Shown here in pieces: positions 37,244 through 50,193 of a stretch of DNA of 64,000 bases (position 1 is the stretch's first letter; each line of letters starts with the position of its first letter). The DNA lies in contig CP136068.1 of NCBI GenBank assembly GCA_032622095.1, forward strand, positions 133,681,989-133,745,988. The letters are read 5' to 3'. A program made the position numbers and the translations under genes. This DNA comes from Siphonodentalium dalli. Lineage: Eukaryota > Mollusca > Scaphopoda > Gadilida > Siphonodentaliidae. The notes beneath the pieces were generated by a model. The model saw nothing but the letters and a program-made list of their open reading frames with translations, was not told where the DNA came from and searched no databases.

Positions 37244-37986
37244 ATGTACAATAGCGAGTTTGCGATTTTAAACGGGTACGGGTACCGGTACGGGTACTGG
37301 TAGCTACCCGTACCGGTACACGTTTTGAAATCGCAAACTGTTTTACGGGTAGAATTAAGCATATCGACGGGTAGTGTATGGTGAGCCAATTGCAGCACAA
37401 TATATATGATATAGAGAAATTGTTATCCGCATTCGCTTTATTGGCCGACGTTATACTTGCTGTTATGGTTATATGATGGACATCTGCGTGGATAATGGAT
37501 TGCATTAACCAGGGACGAGGCGAAAGTGGAAGGGGTTGGCGTCTTTCTTTGACTCATTTTGGTAACATTTTCAATAATTAGCTTTCATAAGTAATTTCCC
37601 AGACCGTTCGAGTGTCGTCTAGAACAGATGGAATTTTCTGACTGAGAAAATATGTTATGATAGCACAAATATACAATAACGCTAATTTAATAATCAAACC
37701 ATTATTCGGTGTAAAATGTGTTGGTTTAGACCCAGGGTCCAAGAATGTCCTACATGCATGCACTTTTAGTCAGATATAAGACCGAAATTGCCCCTTATAT
37801 TAGTTGGGAAATATTTAGTCATATAACTGGTAATGGGTTGGAATCTTTCGAAGGGTCGGGCAAGGGAATATTCATCCCAAGAACTTGGATATTTGTCTGG
37901 GTCTAAACCCGGATGTAGGTAGAACAAGAGCTACGCTGGGCGTGCAAAATACGCCCTCTCTTGGGTCGGCGGAAACTGGTAAACAA

Positions 37987-38860
37987 GGGGCATAACTCTG
38001 GTAAAAATTGGCGGACGGAACTCAATTTGAACTTGACCTGTGGTTTTGTGGGAGAAAGTAATATACCAAATTATCATTGAATCCGATAAGCTCTAGTAAA
38101 GTTATCATCCGGACAACAAATTTCAGGGATTTTCTAAGTCAAATTACGTCAAATAAGGGGCATAACTCCGGTGAAATTTGGTGGACGGAACCCAACTTCG
38201 AACTTGAGCTGTCTTTTCTTTTAATAAACCCACATACCAAATTTGATTGAAATCGGTTCACTCTAACTAAAGTTATCATCCGGACAACAAATTTCAGGGA
38301 TTTTTTAAGTCAAATTACGTCAAAAAAGGGGCCATAACTCTCGCAAAAATTATCGGATTAAAACGAAATTCGGACTTTAGCTGTATTTCGATATATGTAA
38401 TCCACAAAAAAACGGGTTTTGCGTATAAACATTACAAAATCGAGTTATCATCCGGAAACCAAAACACATAAGAAAAACAGAATTTTCTGAGTCGAAAAAG
38501 GGGCATAACTCTGCCAAAAATTGTCGGACAGAACCCAAGTTCGAACTTGACCTGTGTTTTGGTGGGAGAAAGTAATATACCAAATTTGGATTGATTCCGA
38601 TAAACTATAATAAAGTTATCATCCGCACAACAAATTTCAAGGATTTTCTAAGTAAATAAGGGGCATAACTCCGGTGAAAATTGGCGGGCGGAACCCAAAT
38701 TCGAACTTCAACTTACTTTTCGGCTAATAAACCCACATACCAAATTTTATTGAATTTGGTTCACTCTAACTAAAGTTATCATCCGGAAACCAGGTTAACG
38801 GACGAACGGACGGACGCCCGGACGCCTATACGCACCACAGGGTACTTGTGAGGTGCGATC
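37987..38860. repeat. Five ~170-bp units starting ggggcataactc
   Basis: Unit starts near 37987, 38157, 38327, 38500 and 38660. Each has ggggcataactc, a cggaac/caa block and an aaagttatcatccgg block. The array ends in gacgaacggacggacgcc and cgcaccacagggtac. Units differ by many substitutions, so it is an old array. It sits inside the hAT-like element. Confidence 0.75.
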
Positions 38861-38869
38861 TTTTGTTTG

Positions 38870-39560
38870 CGTCCAATTTTAAAGAGTACCAAAACATACG
38901 TTGAAATTATTCTGTCATTCAGTTTGATTTTCCAAAAATGTATTAGTGGGGATTTTTTTTATAGGTTTAGACCAACATTTGCAAATATTCCTACTTTTAG
39001 TAGAAAAACATTCGGGCTATATGGTCAACAGCAGGTTGGAAATATCCAACAAATGTAAAGCTTGAGGAAAGTCAATAATTTATCAAATTTTCATGTTCAG
39101 ATTTCAAAACGTTCTCACACCAGACCAAACCATGGTCGACCCGGTATGCCCTGGAGTAACTACATTCAGTGGCTCGTCAATACTGATCATTAATTTGTGA
39201 AAAACAAACCAGGGCGTGAATTTGCCTGGTGTTAGACCACTAGATGTTATGATTTTGCAATTTCCAGGTTCATATCTACAAAACTGTTCTCGTATTGCAT
39301 GGTCGGCAAGGTGGACCCCCCCCCATCACAGGACTTCTGCAACAAGACTACTGATCCATTTAGAACAGTCCACAATAATATTCAGGACAGTGAAGGATCA
39401 GTTGGGGGGAATCAGAGCCCAACGGCGTGCACAATTTGAATTACGCACAAACCTCTGTTTGGTGTGGTTTAAGGGGGTGTATAGTTGGGAATTTGAAGGT
39501 GGACACACCTTCTCAACGCGGAGATCCCCTATAATTACGTCCCTGTGTCGAGACTGCGTA
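38870..39560 (+). repeat. Dispersed repeat copy, also at 62030-62540
   Basis: Shares ordered blocks with 62030-62540: the aaacaaa..ggtgtgaatttgcc block, gttatgatttt.caatttccag, and an ending near acgtccctg. Weaker relatives occur around 7690-7860 (ttggaaattttc / tccaacaattgg). Family unknown. Confidence 0.45.
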
Positions 39561-39974
39561 TAGCACCGCCCACTCACTCTCTTAATCATAACATGTCATT
39601 ACTTGAGTGAAGACAGTTGTCAGTAAACAAATCGGCGTTCCATAGTTATCTTAGTGTTATAAGCCGCCTCGATACTTTGAACATAAAACATGGCTTAAAT
39701 GGCAAATGTATCAATGAGATTTGGCAATGAAATCGTGCAATAAATAGATTAATGCATAGCTGACTGTTATTTCGTAGAACTAATGTACTTTTGAGTGAGA
39801 AAACTTTAGCGAAAGACTACCAGTCAATGGGATACATCTACCCGTTCCAAATCCCTATCGCTTTATGTGCTGCATTCAAAGTACGCAAATGACCGTGACG
39901 ATTTTCACCGATCTACCTGGATCTACCGGTATCCGTACCCGTCCGACGGGTATCGCAAACTCGCTAATGTACGA

Positions 39975-42900
39975 AGTTGAATAAGTTAAAGCTAATAAAA
40001 TTCAACAAGATTGGCAAAAAATGAGAACAAGTGGGTATAGATATCTAAATTGTCTCAATTACGCCATATAATTTTGAATGACACTGTGTGTTTGTACCCA
40101 ATGACCGAATGAGATGGTGGCCATACTCAACATATTTGAAATAAGTTCGATATGAGCTAATTTTCAGGAGAACAGGCTGGGCTGAGATAAGCAGGCAGAC
40201 GGACAAACACAATATCCAGATAAAGAAAGACGAGTAGCTCCAGAACGGAACACCCGAAATAACAAACCGACCAAAAACGCCTCTGACTGACCTCATTGTG
40301 GTGAACATGAATACCAAATTGCATTATGTCAAATAAACAAATAAGCCCACAGTGACATTATTTGAATATGAATTACCCTATATTTGAATCTAAATCGACT
40401 TACCAGATGTACGCTCGTTATAGCGTTTTCAATGTTTCACCCGCCAAGAACCGGAATTTGGGTTTATTTCCGAACCTATCCCCACGAGGATATGTTGCTC
40501 AGCCACGGGTTATGGGATCTAAATGAAATTTGGCATGAATGCTCACCATCATAATGGCGTTCAACAAAATGTCAAATTGGCTTGGAAATATTGTTGTGTA
40601 TTCGTACGCCTGAGTACATCAGCCATGGTTTATAGGATATATTTTTGTTTGCTTACATGTGCACATATGGGCTTGTACACAATGATGCATTTTCCTATAT
40701 AGGGTGTAATTTAGAACATTCAGTGATGTTGTGCCATCTGCACAGATGAAAATGGGCGATGTAATTGTGATGGCATGTTATTGTCTGTTTATAGAGTTGT
40801 GATGGAATGTTTTGTGTGATTATTTATATTGGGATGAGTATGTGAAGTTGGTGTGATTAAATACGGTCCGCGCGACGATGCAACGCGCAATCCTATATGG
40901 TTGTTGTTATTCTTGGGAATATTCGGGATGTAGCATGGAACGCTGTACTGGGGGAATTTCATATTCAGTGATGGTGATATGTAAAACGCAATGTTGCTGA
41001 TCTCTCATTATCAGAACAAATCCTTTAGTGAAAATTATTGCTTTTCCGATTGTATCAAATAAGTAAGATCATGTCATGGCATTTCTCATCCATTTATATC
41101 AATCCGTTTGTGTGGGTTTATCCATTGAAAATTTATTTCAAAGATTGAAAATCATCTGATGGTGGTCATGTCAGTCCCATGCATGTATGGATGTTGTCTC
41201 GGAGAACTCAACAGGAAGTTATCGACATATAACTGCACGGTGGTTCCCAATATGCATGTACATCGTCATCACCTCTGTAACTGGCTGAACCAGTTTTCAT
41301 TGTTTCAAAAAAGGATTACACGTTCGATACTAAGTCCCTGCTAATTTCTAAAGTTGTCATATATAACAATCCTACAACAACAGCGTGACAATTGTGTCTT
41401 CAATAGAAAAAAACAGTGGGAGCCAGTCTTCGATGTTGTATTAGTTATGCCTCAGTATGGTGTGGACGGGTGTTTCATCAGGACAGCAAGTGACACGTTA
41501 CCGGCTATTGTTTAGGCCGCGATCAGTGGTAATGACATACTGATCACGCATCACGTAGCGCTGTTGGTGAGGCATCCCCGTGATGGAGAGTTTAGTCTGA
41601 ACAACAGACCATCGGCAGTGCTTTGCCTGGTCCACAGTTTTCGCCAGCATGACAGACTAAAGCAATTACTGATATTCTTGTGCGAGATCATTTTGCTCCG
41701 TGAACTATACGCTTCAATCCAGGCTACGTATTTAAGCAATTGTTCTGATATAAGAGTAGACTATGCCATGAATCTCTACTCTGGCAAACGCCCGTAGAAA
41801 TCATATTCCGGCAATAAAAAATCTGGAAACTTTTTGAAATTTTGACAGGGAACCTTATAAAGTAGAAAAAATAACTCGGGGAATATATTTCTTAGTTAGT
41901 ATCTGTTCCTTAGTAATGTACTTCACTATAGGTGAATGTCCCAACTAAAAATTGCATGTTTTTCTATGACTTTTGTGAGCCGATATCGCAATAAACACAA
42001 TTAATTTACCCATGAGAAATCTCATAATTGAAAGCAACGCAAAGCAAAATCGCTCACAAAGTCAGTGAAATCGTAAAATTTAAACAGGCTATTAATATTA
42101 GTATTTGTACAAAATGTTAGTATTTGTACACAATATATGAGCGCTATCCCAGCATTCCCTGGTCTATAGTCAAGTTGTTGATATGCTCTAAAATGCAACA
42201 TATATATCATAATCACCGAGTATTGTTTTACCAAGTCAAATTGTATTTTTGAAATTAAAAATTGTACGCAAATTCCACCACAAATGGCGATACACACATT
42301 ACATAAAAGGTTTTTTTGCCCAAATGGCGGCCATTTTGAATCTATCCATATACAAAATGTGTATGTTCTAACAAGTATATGGTCTGCCGCATGTCCAATC
42401 CAAATAAATGCATATAAACAGTTTCCCATGAAGTTAACAGGCATTATAATTGCATAATGGTTAGATGTTGGCAAAACAGGTGTTTTCACCAAAAACGGTG
42501 TACATTTTTAAGCTTCGGATCATATCCAAAATGACTTATAACCACGTGATGTACATGTGTCAACGTTGATGCTTTTACCATGAAATTCACGCTTTATGTT
42601 CTGTATCCGCCCCTCTAATGTTCGTCATTGTTTATTGGGAAGAGCAATTTGTCATTTTAGCGGTGGGTATAGGCCCGGTCACATGTTTCCTAAAATCTCT
42701 CACACAAGTACTGGTCATCCTATGGATATGATATACATGTATGGCTCAAAATAAAGGCTATGACCTCCAGAATGTAACAAAATGGCAATATGATGCAACA
42801 GGTTGTGACAGGTTCACCATAAAGACTAATAACATGACGTAAAGTGATAAAAACATCATTTGTTTACAATGACCTTGAGCTTTCACAGTGACCTTGAACA

Positions 42901-43183
42901 TTGAGATGAATACTGGCTGTCCGTTCGGAGTATATATACATATACATATTTTATGACTATATGCGCCAGAATGCCAATCGTTATCACAAATATACTGCAT
43001 ATATGAACATTTTCCAGAATTCTCAGAAATCACACAGGGTTGCTATGTAAATACCATATTGTAGTAAACTAAGCGATAAGAAGTTTGTCAACATTGGTTT
43101 CTAATGTCTCCAGTATATGGGTTTTACGAAAAAATATTTTCCACAAAATCCCAATTTGTTCTCGATGTTTTTACAAATGACAG
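39975..43183. other. Gene A intron 4, right part
   Basis: No exon-like frame. The 156-codon minus-strand frame at 42022-42492 has no recognisable domain. Confidence 0.45.
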
Positions 43184-43305
43184 GCTGCCGTAAGCTTATC
43201 TGTTCGGAATTTCTTCCGGATGGTTGTCTAAATCATTTCGCACCCTATGTCTGCCGTATCCTGCAATTTTCAGTTTTTAATCAAACTTTGGCGGTGGGTC
43301 CCTAA
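43184..43305 (+). CDS. Gene A putative last exon: C-terminal CTLD cysteines and stop
   Basis: Tentative. After a possible acceptor (acaaatgacag|gc) the phase-1 frame reads GCRKLICSEFLPDGCLNH, then FAPYVCRI, then a 12-residue tail and TAA at 43303-43305. The spacing C-x13-C-x8-C and the PYVCR ending are typical of the C-terminal part of a CTLD, whose last Cys pairs with the helix Cys of exon 3. If used, the coding total is 1,158 bp (385 aa plus stop), in frame. Against it: the intron is 8.1 kb, the acceptor's pyrimidine tract is weak, and the usual calcium/sugar motifs (EPN or QPD, and WND) are absent, which would make this a non-canonical CTLD. The Cys in LICSE is extra. Confidence 0.42.
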
Positions 43306-46006
43306 TTACCCTTGAAAAAATTGTGTCGGAGGGGTGGGTGTCGAGATCGTTCCCGGGGCGGTGAGTCCCAAAAATTAAAACACAAACAATTTCAACATTG
43401 TATCCTGGAGCTTTTCCTGCAACCCCTGTACTAGCTGGTTTTTACATTTCGATATACACGATAAATGGTTGTGCTCTTAATTAGCGCTTCCTGGATAACA
43501 ACTATCTGGTGATATCTTATGCCGTAGATAATTTCTCGAAACGTCAGCACCAGTGGTAGCTCATGGGCAAATAAGCCTCTGAATGAGGAAACTATCCCCA
43601 TCTATGCACACATCAAGCCAGTAAGTTTGTTTACAATCTTCTCGGGCGAGAATGATCTTCAAAACTTGAAACCGTCCTCTCCAACAGTATTGTTTGCAAG
43701 TTCATAGTAAATGAAGTTGGATCTAGGTCTAGAGAACGTCACCTCTTGGAGATCGTTTTCATGTAAATAATTATCACATATTTCGTGCCCGGGCCAGCAA
43801 GAATGAAAGGCTTATGTAACAGTTTGATTGTCTAGCTCGCTGTAAAAGAATACGTCGTTTCCATGACACTGATATACCGTTCCAGAATGCCTTGCGTACT
43901 CCTAAAATAAGGTAGATATCTACCAAGCATTCCACGGTTGCAGCGATCCATACAACAATGAAGCATAATGATTAGTAGATTAGAAAACACGTCTATAGAC
44001 ATGTGTTGTGGTCATATTTCATTAACCGAAATGTTGTTCGTAATCACGACCATGTGGCAGTCCTATCCAATGAAAATTGTGAACTATCAGTGCATCAGAC
44101 TAGAAGGTTTGTTTGTAACATATTTAATTTATCTCCCAATATATACAGTATTGGCACTTAAATTATGATTTGGTGGTAATGCATAATGAGGGAGTAACCA
44201 CTGGGGATTGGAGCACAAGTAATGCAACTTAGTTATAAAGCTCCTTTCCTCTAAAAGGTTGATTATATCAAACCTGTGGGTAGAGGAATGGTATTAGCGT
44301 AATACCACTTGATATGCAGAAACGTTTAAATTATAGTATGGCCTAAAGTTTGCAGTTGGGACTGACACCGGACGGTGGTGCTGATATATATTATTGATGC
44401 AGATGATACCGATAATCCTATTCGCCCTTCGTACAACAGAAGCGAAAGCATGGCAGATTTTCATTTCCACTCAGACGCACACAGCGCCTGTCAGAGTGAC
44501 TCAGAAATCTGAAAAAAGGCGTGATCTTTCCCAAAAGCTTGGAACAATATAGCGTTTTCTCGCAATGCATGCATGGTATGCCTACATCAAAGTAACTACA
44601 GCAAATATTGCGAAAAATATTAGTCCTGAGGCTAGTTGGCAATGTTATTTTTAAGGACAATTGCGCCTTCAGAAGATTGATGAAATTGGCTCGATATATA
44701 GGAACATTAACACAGAGCAAACCGCATATGTACAGGTGCACCCACGACAACCGATATCGATGCTATGTCACTCCAAATGTCATTATTCTCTTGTGTGGGA
44801 GGGGGGGGGGGGGTGGAGGCTACACCCTCAAATGCACAGGAACGCGATATAGTGCGTATAAATATAGTCATATTAAAACTATATCAGCATACTAATACGT
44901 TTCTATCTACCACATATGTGTACCTAATTTGCATGACACGGAATTGTCGCATTTTCCATTTTAGTATTAAAGGAAATAGTTTCACTTTGAAACGCACCTT
45001 ACGTACTAGGCCACCGATGCCTATATATTCGCTGGCAAATTTCAGAATCGTAGTTGTACGTAGAAATTGACACTTTGGTTGCAATATTATACAGATTCGT
45101 AAGCAACCTGCTTAATCCCCAGGTAATCTCCCATAGTAAGTCGACATAATTTTTGGTCCTGCAGATACTGCTTCGTTGGAACAATTGCGGTCTGATATGT
45201 GGGAATTATTGTAAACAGTATTGCTACATGTTTAAAGAGTCTGGCATCGGAAACGTTCAACCGTAGAGTTGTTTCGCCGTTCCTGAGCAGAACTTAAATC
45301 TGACAATTTAAATATCATATCGTGCTCGGCTAAACAAACCTCCACAAACATACTTGGTGCACATTGGTGCCGAATTCGCGTTTGTCTTGTGGGAATTTCA
45401 TGAATAATGACCTATTTGTGACTTCCAGTATTATCGGCGGCCATGTTGGACGCCATCCTGAATTCTGGATTTTCCCCAGAGCGGATTGTAGCTGATTTTG
45501 GATATACTATACAAGAGATACGTCCACGTCGAATGACACCAAAATCGCTTCTTTGCCAATGTATGCAGGGTCTAACCCTCCGACGACCATTTTATATTTA
45601 ATTGAATATGTTGCTTCATTTCTGGATCATCAGTATTCGAAATACTTTTCATTTGCATTATTGTTGAGATTAGTCATCATTCGGTAACCGTAACCGGGTC
45701 TCACCTCGGTATTGACATATTATAACCGTGCCTCGCCATCGAGCCTCGATATTGACTTGTTATTTAAACTCGACCAACAGAGAATAAAGTGTTGTGGTGT
45801 TGCATCCTGTCGACATTGACCCATGTGACGTTGTTTTCTATTCACATTCTATCTCAGCATTGTTCAACACAATGTCTCCCGGCTTAATATATAGCTTCAC
45901 AAGACGGGCATCCCGCACACCAACTCACAACTAGGTCTACTTCAGTTAGTATATTCTTGCTATGTTTAATTCACATTGAGTTGGATTAATTCCTAAAATT
46001 TTGAGG
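43306..46006. other. Intergenic region between genes A and B
   Basis: Contains a (G)n run near 44801-44813 and the inverted copy of the 29.7-kb dispersed repeat (45430-45560). From 45780 on it becomes homologous to gene A's 5' flank. Confidence 0.5.
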
Positions 46007-46259
46007 ATGAAGATTTGGTGTTTCTTCATGTCATGTTGTTGTTGCATTCAATATTCCGAGGTAATCGCAAAACTGGTAACTGCACATTTTCGATTTACTG
46101 GTGGACACACATATACAGATAGTATCATTTCAAGCACGAAATCAAAGTCAGAGATTAGCTGCGGAGCCGATTGTCTCAGAATTGATGGATGTGTGTCATT
46201 TACTTTCAACAAAACAGCATGTTACCAAGTCAACGATGAAAGCGGAGAGTTTCAAATCG
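46007..46259 (+). CDS. Gene B exon 1: signal peptide + PAN/apple domain
   Basis: Paralogue of gene A exon 1. The ATG at 46007 begins a short hydrophobic, Cys-rich leader (MKIWCFFMSCCCCIQYS), followed by the same PAN module with cysteines in ISCGADC, DGCVSF and ACYQV. Comparing the two PAN segments by eye gives about 90% identity at both protein and nucleotide level; most replacements fall in one short stretch (RTNKE in A, HTYTD in B). The donor is identical in place and form (atcg|gtgagc), phase 1. The upstream ~200 bp is also recognisably related to the region before gene A, so the duplicated block includes 5' flank. The frame starts at a TTG at 46001, but the ATG two codons later is the sensible start. 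Confidence 0.72.
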
Positions 46260-46272
46260 GTGAGCATACAAA

Positions 46273-46400
46273 AGCCTTAAAGCCACATAGTGGATCGCGC
46301 TCCAAGATATACACCTATTAATATTTGCTTTTGAATTTTTCCCGGTATCAAAAGTTGAAACCAACTTTTTTTAAAGAAGAAATATATATTATTCACGAAA
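46273..46400. repeat. Dispersed repeat copy in gene B intron 1
   Basis: Begins 14 bp after the gene B exon 1 donor: cttaaagccacatagtggat ... ctccaagatatacacc ... aatatttgc. Absent at the same place in gene A, so it inserted after the gene duplication. Confidence 0.6.
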
Positions 46401-46616
46401 ATTGGTGACGGCTATTGTCAAATCGACGATGAACGATACCCACCAGTGAATTTTTCCAGATATTAACGATTTTGGTAAAGTGAGCCCTGTGGCTAAGTTC
46501 TAACATATTTCCTAACATTGTTAGTATTAAATTGACTACATCATAGCATAGCTCTATAATAAAAAAGTTCTGGTTAATTTGGATTTTTCTGCCATTAATT
46601 TTGGAGCCGAACTGAA

Positions 46617-47695
46617 AACTGTGTATTTCCTGTTAGAGCGTAGAATTCTCTAAACCCACAGTTAAAATTGGGAGCATATCCTGTCAGTTCGTAGTGTGTT
46701 CAAGACTTAAAATGGGGTAGGGGGCATCAAAACAAACAATCTTCACATTTCGTATTTTCCAGGCGCCTTTTGTTTTCGGGAACCAAAGTACCTATACAAA
46801 TTCTTTATAATCAATGACAGCACTATATTTCGTCCACGCACTCATTTATAATTGGAACATATATATTCTTTCTGTTTGTGGTGTATTTAAGACTTTAACT
46901 GATGTAGGGGCCCTCAAAACAAAGAAAATTCAACTTTCGTATTTGCCAGCCACCCTTTTTAAATTGCGCGATATGATTTTGGGAACCAAACTACCCATAT
47001 AAGTTGTATATTCACTGATAGCACTACCATTCTTTCACACTATCGGTTAATATGAAGAGCATACAGCTAAGTGCATTGTGTGTCCAATGGTTTAAATGGG
47101 TTAACGGATCCAACAAAACAAGATATATTCGCCTCTGTCGTTTGCCACCCGCTATGTAAAGTGCCAAAGAATTTCGGAAACCAACTAACACATAAACATT
47201 GCGATGTCCTGATATTACTACCCTTTGTTCACATCCTTATTCAATAGTGAGAGCAGTCATTTCAGTTCGTGGTGTGTTCAGCTCAAACAGTTGAATTGGG
47301 TGGGGATCTTCAAAACAGCACATTCGTCTATCTTATTTATTAGCCACTTTGTATAAAGCGACACGGGCTTTCGAGTAACAAGCCACCCATACATATTATG
47401 TAGTCCCCGATAGAACATCACACTATCGGTTACTATAGAGAGCATCTGGGCTCAGCTCGTTTTGTGTTTAGGAGTTAGGACTTTAACTAGGATAGAGTGT
47501 TCTTGAAAAATAGAAATTTCGCCTTTCCTATTTGCCATGCAGCCGCGTTTTGTAAAGTGTCACGTGTTCTATGTCGGGAACAAACCCATCCATAAACATT
47601 GTGTATTTCCTTATATAACTACCCTTTGTCCACACCCTCAGTTAATATTGAGATCATATCCTTGCAGTGACATATAATAGTGTAAGGGGACCTCG
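46617..47695. repeat. Eroded ~200-bp satellite in gene B intron 1
   Basis: About five diverged units. Each contains a gggaaccaa..taccc.ata block (near 46780, 46980, 47178, 47380 and 47580), an actaccctttgt.cacac block, a cagttcgtggtgtgtt block and a tttcgtatttgccagccacc block. No such array is seen in gene A's intron 1. Confidence 0.65.
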
Positions 47696-50193
47696 AACCT
47701 ATTTAAGAACCTGTTTGAGCTAACGCCTGCCACCTTGGTCAGACCAGTTTATGAAATATAAAATAAAACACCAATTTAGAGGGACATTAGCAATCACTAT
47801 GGCAGCAACAATGATGTTGTTCTGTATATATTATTATGTGTTCTTGTTGTAACCGCACTCGCGGTGTCTACGGGTCCGGTTTTCATCACATGAATCATGA
47901 TTTGGTCCCATTAGTATCATTTAGAAAATTATATCTTGTCGTTATCACAAATATGTATTTGTTTCGACCAAATCGAGTTTGGGTGAGAGGTAGCTAAAAT
48001 CTCATAATTCGCAAACCGTTCAAATTTTCTGTCAAATTATTTCTATATGTCATAACTGCCGCGCCATACTATTTATATTGTTTGTCATATGATATTTATA
48101 ACAAATATTGTAGTCCTACAAATCGAAGTTAATGCATGCAGAATTACCTGTTATAAATACAATGTGTTGTTGTTACTGGGGTTGTGTCACTAAAATTAAT
48201 TAAGTTATTTGTTTGCTTACATATATGTTTGTGTGACATCACTGTATTAGTGCAAATAACTTATATAAATAAAAATTATAATATAAAAACGAATAGGTTA
48301 AAATTGATCTGAAAGTTTTTTTGAACTATTAGGCCATATTCAGTGTGAAGTTATTTTATTTTTTATTTTTAAAGTCGAATATTTCCCAACTTCGGATCGG
48401 AAATTTGGACTTAAATAGCAACACTTCTAAATATTTGTAACGATTGGGGTGTCGATCAAGTAAAATAGTTTCCAAAAATTGGCAATGTTGAAGTACTAAC
48501 CATTTGGACACGTCCAAGCCGTGCAAGTTATGGACACGTAATTTTCCGGGCCACCATCCCCTCCACGCAGAGAACACCTCTCAGCCCTTTGAAGTCAATT
48601 TAGCAGTCACTTTTTCAGTACACATTGGATATATATTGCGTTTTATTTCGCTCAATGATCCACTGCTTGCATGTCTTAGTTGCCTGCTCAATAAACTGGT
48701 AACGGTACATGACAAGTTCTCATAATGGAAATTCTCCAGTGGAACAGAATGGTCAGTTGGTCACGACCTTCCGTCAAGTTTAAACTTATAACTGTTTCCA
48801 ACTGCAAACATGCACAATTAAAAATCTGCAGTACTTTCCAACCGAGGGCCACCTCGCTTTGAAACAGAAACACATTCCCATTTTCCAACAGAGTGCCCCT
48901 TAAATGACCTTTTTGTCAGTAAACAAATCTCTGAATGTAGGTAAATATTCTACTTTTGACCTAAAAATTCGTTCACTCCATATACTGGTTGGAAAAACAA
49001 CTGTCAATACAAATGGAATCTACGCTTTATAGGATTGTGGAGTGGAGACACCGAACACCTGTCAAGTCATACTGGGTGAAATACGCATAGCAAAATTTGT
49101 CCTACTTATGATATAACGTGTTCGCATAACTGAAAACTGTCGCATGTTTACCAGAACATAGTTCACTCAGGCGACACATATTAGCTGTGACAAAAGATCT
49201 CACTCACCAGACTGATAGCAATTGTTGAGCACGACCGCTCAGCGAGCGTTGGTAAGTAGCTTACGAACTCCACATCGCAGGTTACTTACCAACATGGGAG
49301 CACAATGGCAACAGTGTGTAAATAGAGCATATGAAATGAGTGTTTCTCTCATATGATATTTATGAAACGAGTCGAAGAATTTTCAGTTTTCTCGAACCTC
49401 CGGCGAGAGAAAACTGAAAATTCGTGACGAGTTTCATAAATATCATATGAGATAAACACGAATTACATATTCTATTTATCATATGACACCTATAAATTGA
49501 TTATGATGGCCAAAAAGCACACAAATCACTAAATAGCTATATGACATCGGCAGCAAAATGTTAATGTGACGTCACTTCATTGCACCGGAAGCCCAATTAC
49601 AACTGGTGAACTAGCCGAAATAATATGCACGCTAAGATATAGTGCGCTATTCTGTTCTCAGTTTGTGACATTATATCGTATGTTTATTAGATAAATACGA
49701 ATTACATATTCTATTTATCGTATAACAATGTCCAAAACTATATATTTCAAGATTATAATTGCGAGAATTTCGGCATCGCGTTGATTGACGCGCACGAATT
49801 TGACCTACATTTAGTTAGAGATACGGCTCGGCCCCGGCTGCCATTCAGCCAATCAAAACACACTTTTTGTCAACAAACCAATCAAATTATCCGAAGGTGA
49901 TATGAACTAGCAGATCATATGAAATGATTTATGACATACTTTCCAACGTAAATAATGATTGAGTCATATGATAAACATAAATACTACACAAATTCGTGTG
50001 TCTTACGTGAACAATTTACCCTGAACAAACTTAACATGAGCCCTTTTGTTTGTTATTTACCCCCCTTTCGCATCAATTCATTTGATATTACTAATTGCAT
50101 TTTGTTTGAAGTTATGTAATATGTACCTTTTTAGGATAGGAAATATATATATTTACACCAAGAATGTATCCAGTATTTATATTTGCAATGTAG
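47696..50193. other. Gene B intron 1, right part
   Basis: No gene. 48740-48900 is a possible copy of the ttggaaa/tttccaac dispersed repeat, and a fold-back hairpin lies at 49348. Confidence 0.45.
49348..49452. repeat. Fold-back hairpin (~47-bp arms)
   Basis: catatgatatttatgaaacg ... gaattttcagttttctcg and cgagagaaaactgaaaattc ... cgtttcataaatatcatatg-type arms surround a short centre (aacctccgg). A cgaattacatattctattta block recurs at 49459 and 49697, so a larger repeat may span 49320-49980. Confidence 0.6.

Larger units (their letters stand above)
37252..39966. mobile_element. hAT-like element (2.7 kb) in gene A's last proposed intron
   Basis: The left end TAGCGAGTTTGCGAT and the right end ATCGCAAACTCGCTA are inverted copies, flanked by atgtacaa (37244-37251) and atgtacga (39967-39974), 7 of 8 matching. 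A TAGNG start plus an 8-bp duplication fits hAT. Just inside both ends are clusters of cgggta/tacccg motifs (37276-37358 and about 39930-39955), as expected for sub-terminal transposase sites. The interior carries the ~170-bp tandem units and a dispersed repeat, with no transposase. Confidence 0.68.

Noticed and set aside
37987-38860. CRISPR-like regular spacing of ~170 bp
   Set aside because: Units are long, diverged tandem repeats with no short identical repeat plus unique spacers, and the genome is animal.
42022-42492. 156-codon minus-strand frame
   Set aside because: No recognisable domain or paralogue, located in an intron; probably chance in AT-rich DNA.
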